From assembly GCA_029204225.1 (NCBI GenBank), contig CM055113.1, positions 22,079,605 to 22,143,604 on the forward strand: a stretch of DNA of 64,000 nucleotides, given 5' to 3'. The notes below the pieces were generated by a model. The model was not told the origin of the DNA. It saw nothing but the letters and a program-made list of their open reading frames with translations, and searched no databases. The position numbers and the translations under genes were made by a program. Below are positions 60,634 through 64,000 of the stretch, piece after piece (within the stretch, counting starts at the first letter, position 1; every line of letters starts with the position of its first letter). The stretch comes from Diphasiastrum complanatum. Lineage: Eukaryota > Streptophyta > Lycopodiopsida > Lycopodiales > Lycopodiaceae.

Positions 60634-61329
60634 TTAGACCATAGATACTTCTGTGCATTCTGCATGCATAGTTAGGAAGTGAATTCGAGACATATCTTGG
60701 GGGTGATCCATGTAGATCTCTTCGTCTAATTCGCCATGCAAGAAGGCTGTCTTCTCATCCACAATGTGGATCATGAGGTCATAAGTTGCTGCATATGCAA
60801 ATAATAGACATAGGGATGAATGTTTGATGATAGAAGAGAAGGTTTCAGAGTAGCCAATACCATATCTTTGAGAGAATCCTTTTACTACCAATCTTGCCTT
60901 GTATTTTGTGATGTTCTCATCTGGTCCGTATTTGAGCTTGAAAATCCATTTGTATTTGATAGTCTTGTGCTTATGTGGTAATGGCTCCAACATCCATACT
61001 TGGTTCTTCCTCATGGACTCCATCTCTTCGTTCATGGCTTGGATCCATTTGTCCTTCTTTGGACTATCAATCACTTCCTCGAAAGTCTGTGGTTCACCAC
61101 CAAATCCGCAGAACTCTTTTGATGTGGAAGCTGAGCTACCTGGCACATATCTTGCTGGCACTCTTTGTGGTCTTGTCGACCTTCTAGGAGATCCTCTTGG
61201 GACAGCTATGCCTTTGCCTTTGTTTGCTCTGCTCGATTCGAAACCATCTTGGTTTACGAAAACTATGGCGGCAGGTTGTCTCTCGAATCTTTCTTCGTCA
61301 AGTTCGTTGCTGAATGGGAGACGACTCAA
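60634..61329 (-). pseudogene. copia-5 RT fingers
   Basis: W-I-Q-A-M-N-E-E-M-E, Y-K-W-I-F-K-L-K, K-A-R-L-V-V-K-G-F-S-Q, Y-S-E-T-F-S and D-E-K-T-A-F-L-H-G-E-L-D-E-E-I-Y. The frame is lost after M-D-H-P-Q and the next RT piece begins at 60565. Confidence 0.85.
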
Positions 61330-62028
61330 AAATTTTCATTTTCGTGTTCGTCCTCTGCTCCCTTTATCATTGGCGGCAGGTCATAGTATTGTCTCTCCAG
61401 AATTTTGTAGCTAACAGGATCATCATTGCACATTGTCTTGCTCTCATCGAATCTAACATCTCTCACTGTTTTCATAGTGTTCGTCAGTGAAGCGATTCGA
61501 GATGTATTCGCCACCTCGATCTGTTTTGATCTGCTTCACTTTGCTGCCTATACATCTCTCAGCCCAATTCACATATTTTGTGAATTTATCAAATGCTTCA
61601 GATTTATTCTGAATAAAATACACTCTGACAAATTTGCTATAATCATCAATGAAGGTTATATAATATTTTGAACCTCCTATTGAGATCACGTTGAATGGTC
61701 CACAGATGTCAGAATGCACTAGCTCCAGAATCTTAGTCGTTCTGTAGGAGTCTTTGACGAATGGTGTGTGTGACATCTTGCCCTTCAAACATGCATCACA
61801 GGTGGTCGAACTTGCATTCAAGATGCTGACCCCTGTTATTGCTCCATGATGGCTTGCTTGGTAAAGTGCCATTGAGTTCGTATGACAGAGTCTCCTCTGC
61901 CACAGAGCGTCTAGCTGATCATCATGAGTCTGATGCACCTGATCTGCAGGTAGGCGTACCTTCAGATGATATAGGTTTCCTTTCCTTCTACCTTGAGGGA
62001 TCAAAGTATTGGTACTGGCATCAATCAC
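61326..62028 (-). pseudogene. copia-5 GAG-pre-integrase and integrase, internally deleted
   Basis: L-W-Q-R-R-L-C-H-T-N, C-D-A-C-L-K-G-K, H-S-D-I-C-G-P-F, F-I-D-D-Y-S-K-F and K-T-D-R-G-G-E-Y-I-S-N-R-F are present. The sequence then jumps (about 61490) to D-V-R-F-D-E-S-K, which belongs to the far C-terminus. The catalytic Glu region (Q-N-G-V-A-E-R) is therefore deleted. Confidence 0.82.
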
Positions 62029-62466
62029 ATTGCATGCTTAGTCAGAAAATGTCACACGCATCCCTGCATTTGCTATTTTTGATATAGAGAGCAAGTCTTG
62101 TTGCAGAGTAGGCATGAATAGAACATCTTTGAGTCGTCTGTCTCTACCGTTGGTGTTGAGTCATAGTGAACGAATACCGTTCACGTGATGTCTAGATCCA
62201 TCTCCAAGAACTATGAATCTTGAGAGATCCGCACTTCTGAAATCAGACATTATTCATCTTGATGTCACAAAGTGTGAGGTGGCTCTTGAGTCTAGAATCA
62301 CCTCATGTGTATTAGATGTTGATGCTGCACACACGTCTTCACAAATATAGGCGGTCAAACACACGTCTTCACAAATATAGATAGTCGAACAATCTCTGTT
62401 AGTTCTTTCTTTGCCCATTTTTGAGCTCTTGGGCTTCTCGACATAGAATGAACTATTGATGTTCTC
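62029..62466 (-). pseudogene. copia-5 protease region, degenerate
   Basis: Lies between Gag and integrase where the protease belongs. Short matches such as L-D-S-R-A-T and L-G-D-G-S-R-H-H fit that position, but the active site is not intact and several stops occur. A 32-bp tandem duplication (CACACGTCTTCACAAATATAG) lies at 62331-62390. Confidence 0.55.
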
Positions 62467-63233
62467 CTATCTATTCTGTGCTGATTTGTTTCCCGGGTTC
62501 TGGCGGCAATCCATGGCTACGTGACCCTTCTTATGGCAGTGAATACACTCAATCTTGGGATTGAGCCAGCATGTATCTACTATATGCCCGTCTCTTCTGC
62601 ATCTCATACAAGTCTTTTTGTCTGCACCTTGTTGTTTCGATCTCCCTTTGCTCTTCCAGTTGCCTTTGCTGGTTCCTTCTGCTTGCTGATCACGATCATG
62701 CCTCTGATTTGGCTCCCTCTTAGGCTTGAATTGCTTCTTGGATTTTTCTTTGTTGTCGTAGAGGGCCTGGTTAGAACCATCTTTGTGATCAAGATCTTCT
62801 CTGGCCTCGACTTCCTCTCGAATCTCGACAATCGTCTTTTCAAGATTCATGGCAGGATCTTTCGCGAGCAAGGTTCTTGTCGTTTGGAATGATCTGGGTA
62901 AGGCTCTCAACAAGTATGTGAGCTCCTTTTCAGTTGACATTGCATTCTTTGCTCCAAAGTTATGTAGTGACAGAAACAAATTCTTCATCTTTCTTACGAA
63001 AGAAGTGAGGTCTTTTTCATCCCACTGCAAATTCGTCAGTTGACATCATAATTTGACTTCTTGATTTTGTCTGAAATTGCCCACATCTCCTTAGCTTTGG
63101 AGAGTGTAGTCAGGTCAAGTATGAGACTATCTTCGATGGAAGATGATAGCAAGGCTACTGCTTTATTGTTTTTCTCCCTCCATTCGCGTATCTCCTTGCC
63201 TGTTGTCGTAGGCATTTCTTCTGTGCCATCCAC
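62467..63233 (-). pseudogene. copia-5 Gag with two zinc knuckles
   Basis: Frames 63233-63036 (W-R-E-K-N-N-K-A, L-S-K-A-K-E-M-W) and 63030-62467 (F-V-R-K-M-K-N-L-F, L-T-Y-L-L-R-A-L-P) adjoin with a frameshift. The second ends in a basic stretch with two CCHC knuckles, C-M-R-C-x4-H-x4-C and C-I-H-C-x4-H-x4-C. The second frame of 187 residues is otherwise intact. Confidence 0.85.
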
Positions 63234-63459
63234 CCAAGGGAATAGTCCTTCGCCCTTGAGTATCAGTGTTGTCTTAACTTTCTAGGCTAGAAAGCTAGAT
63301 CCCGAAGAATCAAGTATTGTGCAGATCTTGCTCTGCATGCTGTTGATTGAAGTTATTACTTCTGGGAGCCTGTTCCCTTGTTGATGGTTGTTTGTTTGAA
63401 TGCTTGGTCTCCTGGATTTGCTAGCTTCTTGGATATCTCAGAATATGACATGATGATAG

Positions 63460-63498
63460 GCTCTGATACCACTGAAGATGTGATATGCTCTGATACCA
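63460..63498 (-). other. Duplicated copia primer-binding site
   Basis: On the minus strand TGGTATCAGAGC occurs twice (complements at 63460-63471 and 63487-63498), 27 bp apart, within a short duplicated segment. Confidence 0.8.
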
Positions 63499-64000
63499 CC
63501 GAAGAGTGTGATTGAATCAGGATCGCAGTCACGAAGCTTTTGTGAAGGAACCATGACTCTCTTGCCCTTGGATGGAGTTCAGACGCGATCGCTAGACACT
63601 ACCAAATGAATCACTTCTACAGTCCTCCAGAGTGTATGTAAGAACCACCAAGTGAAGATCTATAATTGGACATAGGAGCACATCCATGGTGAAGACTGCT
63701 TTAATGCAAGAATAGGAGATCAATAGCTCAATTTAGGTTGCATGGGGATCCTAAAGAGAATATTCTCTCTCTATTGAGAAGAATAAGTCTAGTGGAAACT
63801 CGCCCATCCTCCTATTGTGAATTGTGATTCTTGAGCCAGTTCTTCCTCTCCTCTCTTGTGTTCTTAACTGTGGCTTCGGGGTGGATTGGTTAGGGTATTG
63901 ACTAGCCTTTCCATATTGGTTGGGTGGTTCATGCTCCACGGATGTCCTTTTGGTCTGCATGTGATTGGAATCCTCCACAGATGTCCTTTTGGTTTCATGT
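63499..64000 (-). repeat. copia-5 5' LTR (partial, runs off the window)
   Basis: Non-coding sequence upstream of the PBS. It ends with two copies of CCACRGATGTCCTTTTGGT (near 63936 and 63975). The outer end is not in the window. Confidence 0.5.

Larger units (their letters stand above)
59850..63500 (-). mobile_element. Ty1/copia retrotransposon (copia-5), 3'-truncated
   Basis: Minus-strand order from the right: LTR end, PBS, Gag with two zinc knuckles, degenerate protease, integrase (with an internal deletion), RT, RNase H cut inside the S-S-x-E-A motif. The 3' end is replaced by a plus-strand gag fragment of another element. Confidence 0.85.

Overview
This window is nuclear DNA from a flowering plant with a large, repeat-rich genome. 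The evidence is two seven-exon genes with GT-AG introns, plant-type Ty1/copia, Ty3/gypsy and CACTA elements nested in one another, and many long (GA)n/(TC)n microsatellites. The species cannot be named from this sequence. There are no rRNA, tRNA, CRISPR or organelle features that I can recognise.

The only intact host genes are two same-strand copies of a nucleotide-sugar transporter of the UAA/SLC35B family (UTR2-like): copy A at 8763-13985 and copy B at 42174-45557. All seven exons, all splice phases and most of the protein agree. About nine residues differ, and the last few residues are different. Introns 1 and 4 and the upstream flank differ by long indels. In both copies the 5' splice site of intron 4 runs directly into a (TC)n microsatellite.

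The rest is mostly retrotransposon debris. From left to right: a copia gag scrap and a GAAGTC-type minisatellite (1-1700); a minus-strand copia with LTR, PBS, gag, protease and integrase, truncated in RT (3030-6989); gene A; a copia LTR with PBS (16239-16910) and a G/C-rich minisatellite; a copia gag (18512-18805) apparently split by a gypsy element. The gypsy LTR is itself split by a complete gag-only LTR element (19350-22801, TSD TTAAG). The gypsy body (23294-29885) carries two protease-like domains and an inverted integrase end. A plus-strand copia RT/RNase H (29886-36430) is split by a 5377-bp CACTA transposon (30791-36167, TSD GCT), and removing the transposon rejoins the copia reading frame. 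Next come minus-strand copia and gypsy fragments (36480-39030), a foldback element, a G28 run and a GC-rich block, gene B, and then a dense stack of mostly minus-strand copia remnants to the end. The least decayed of these are at 53762-57725 and 59850-63500.

The transporter genes are probably the only sequences here doing work for the plant. The mobile elements show frameshifts or nonsense codons in nearly every pol domain. The points most worth a second look are the transporter pair and its repeat-abutted splice donor, the tandem protease domains in the gypsy element, and the CACTA insertion with its subterminal arrays and internal hairpin.
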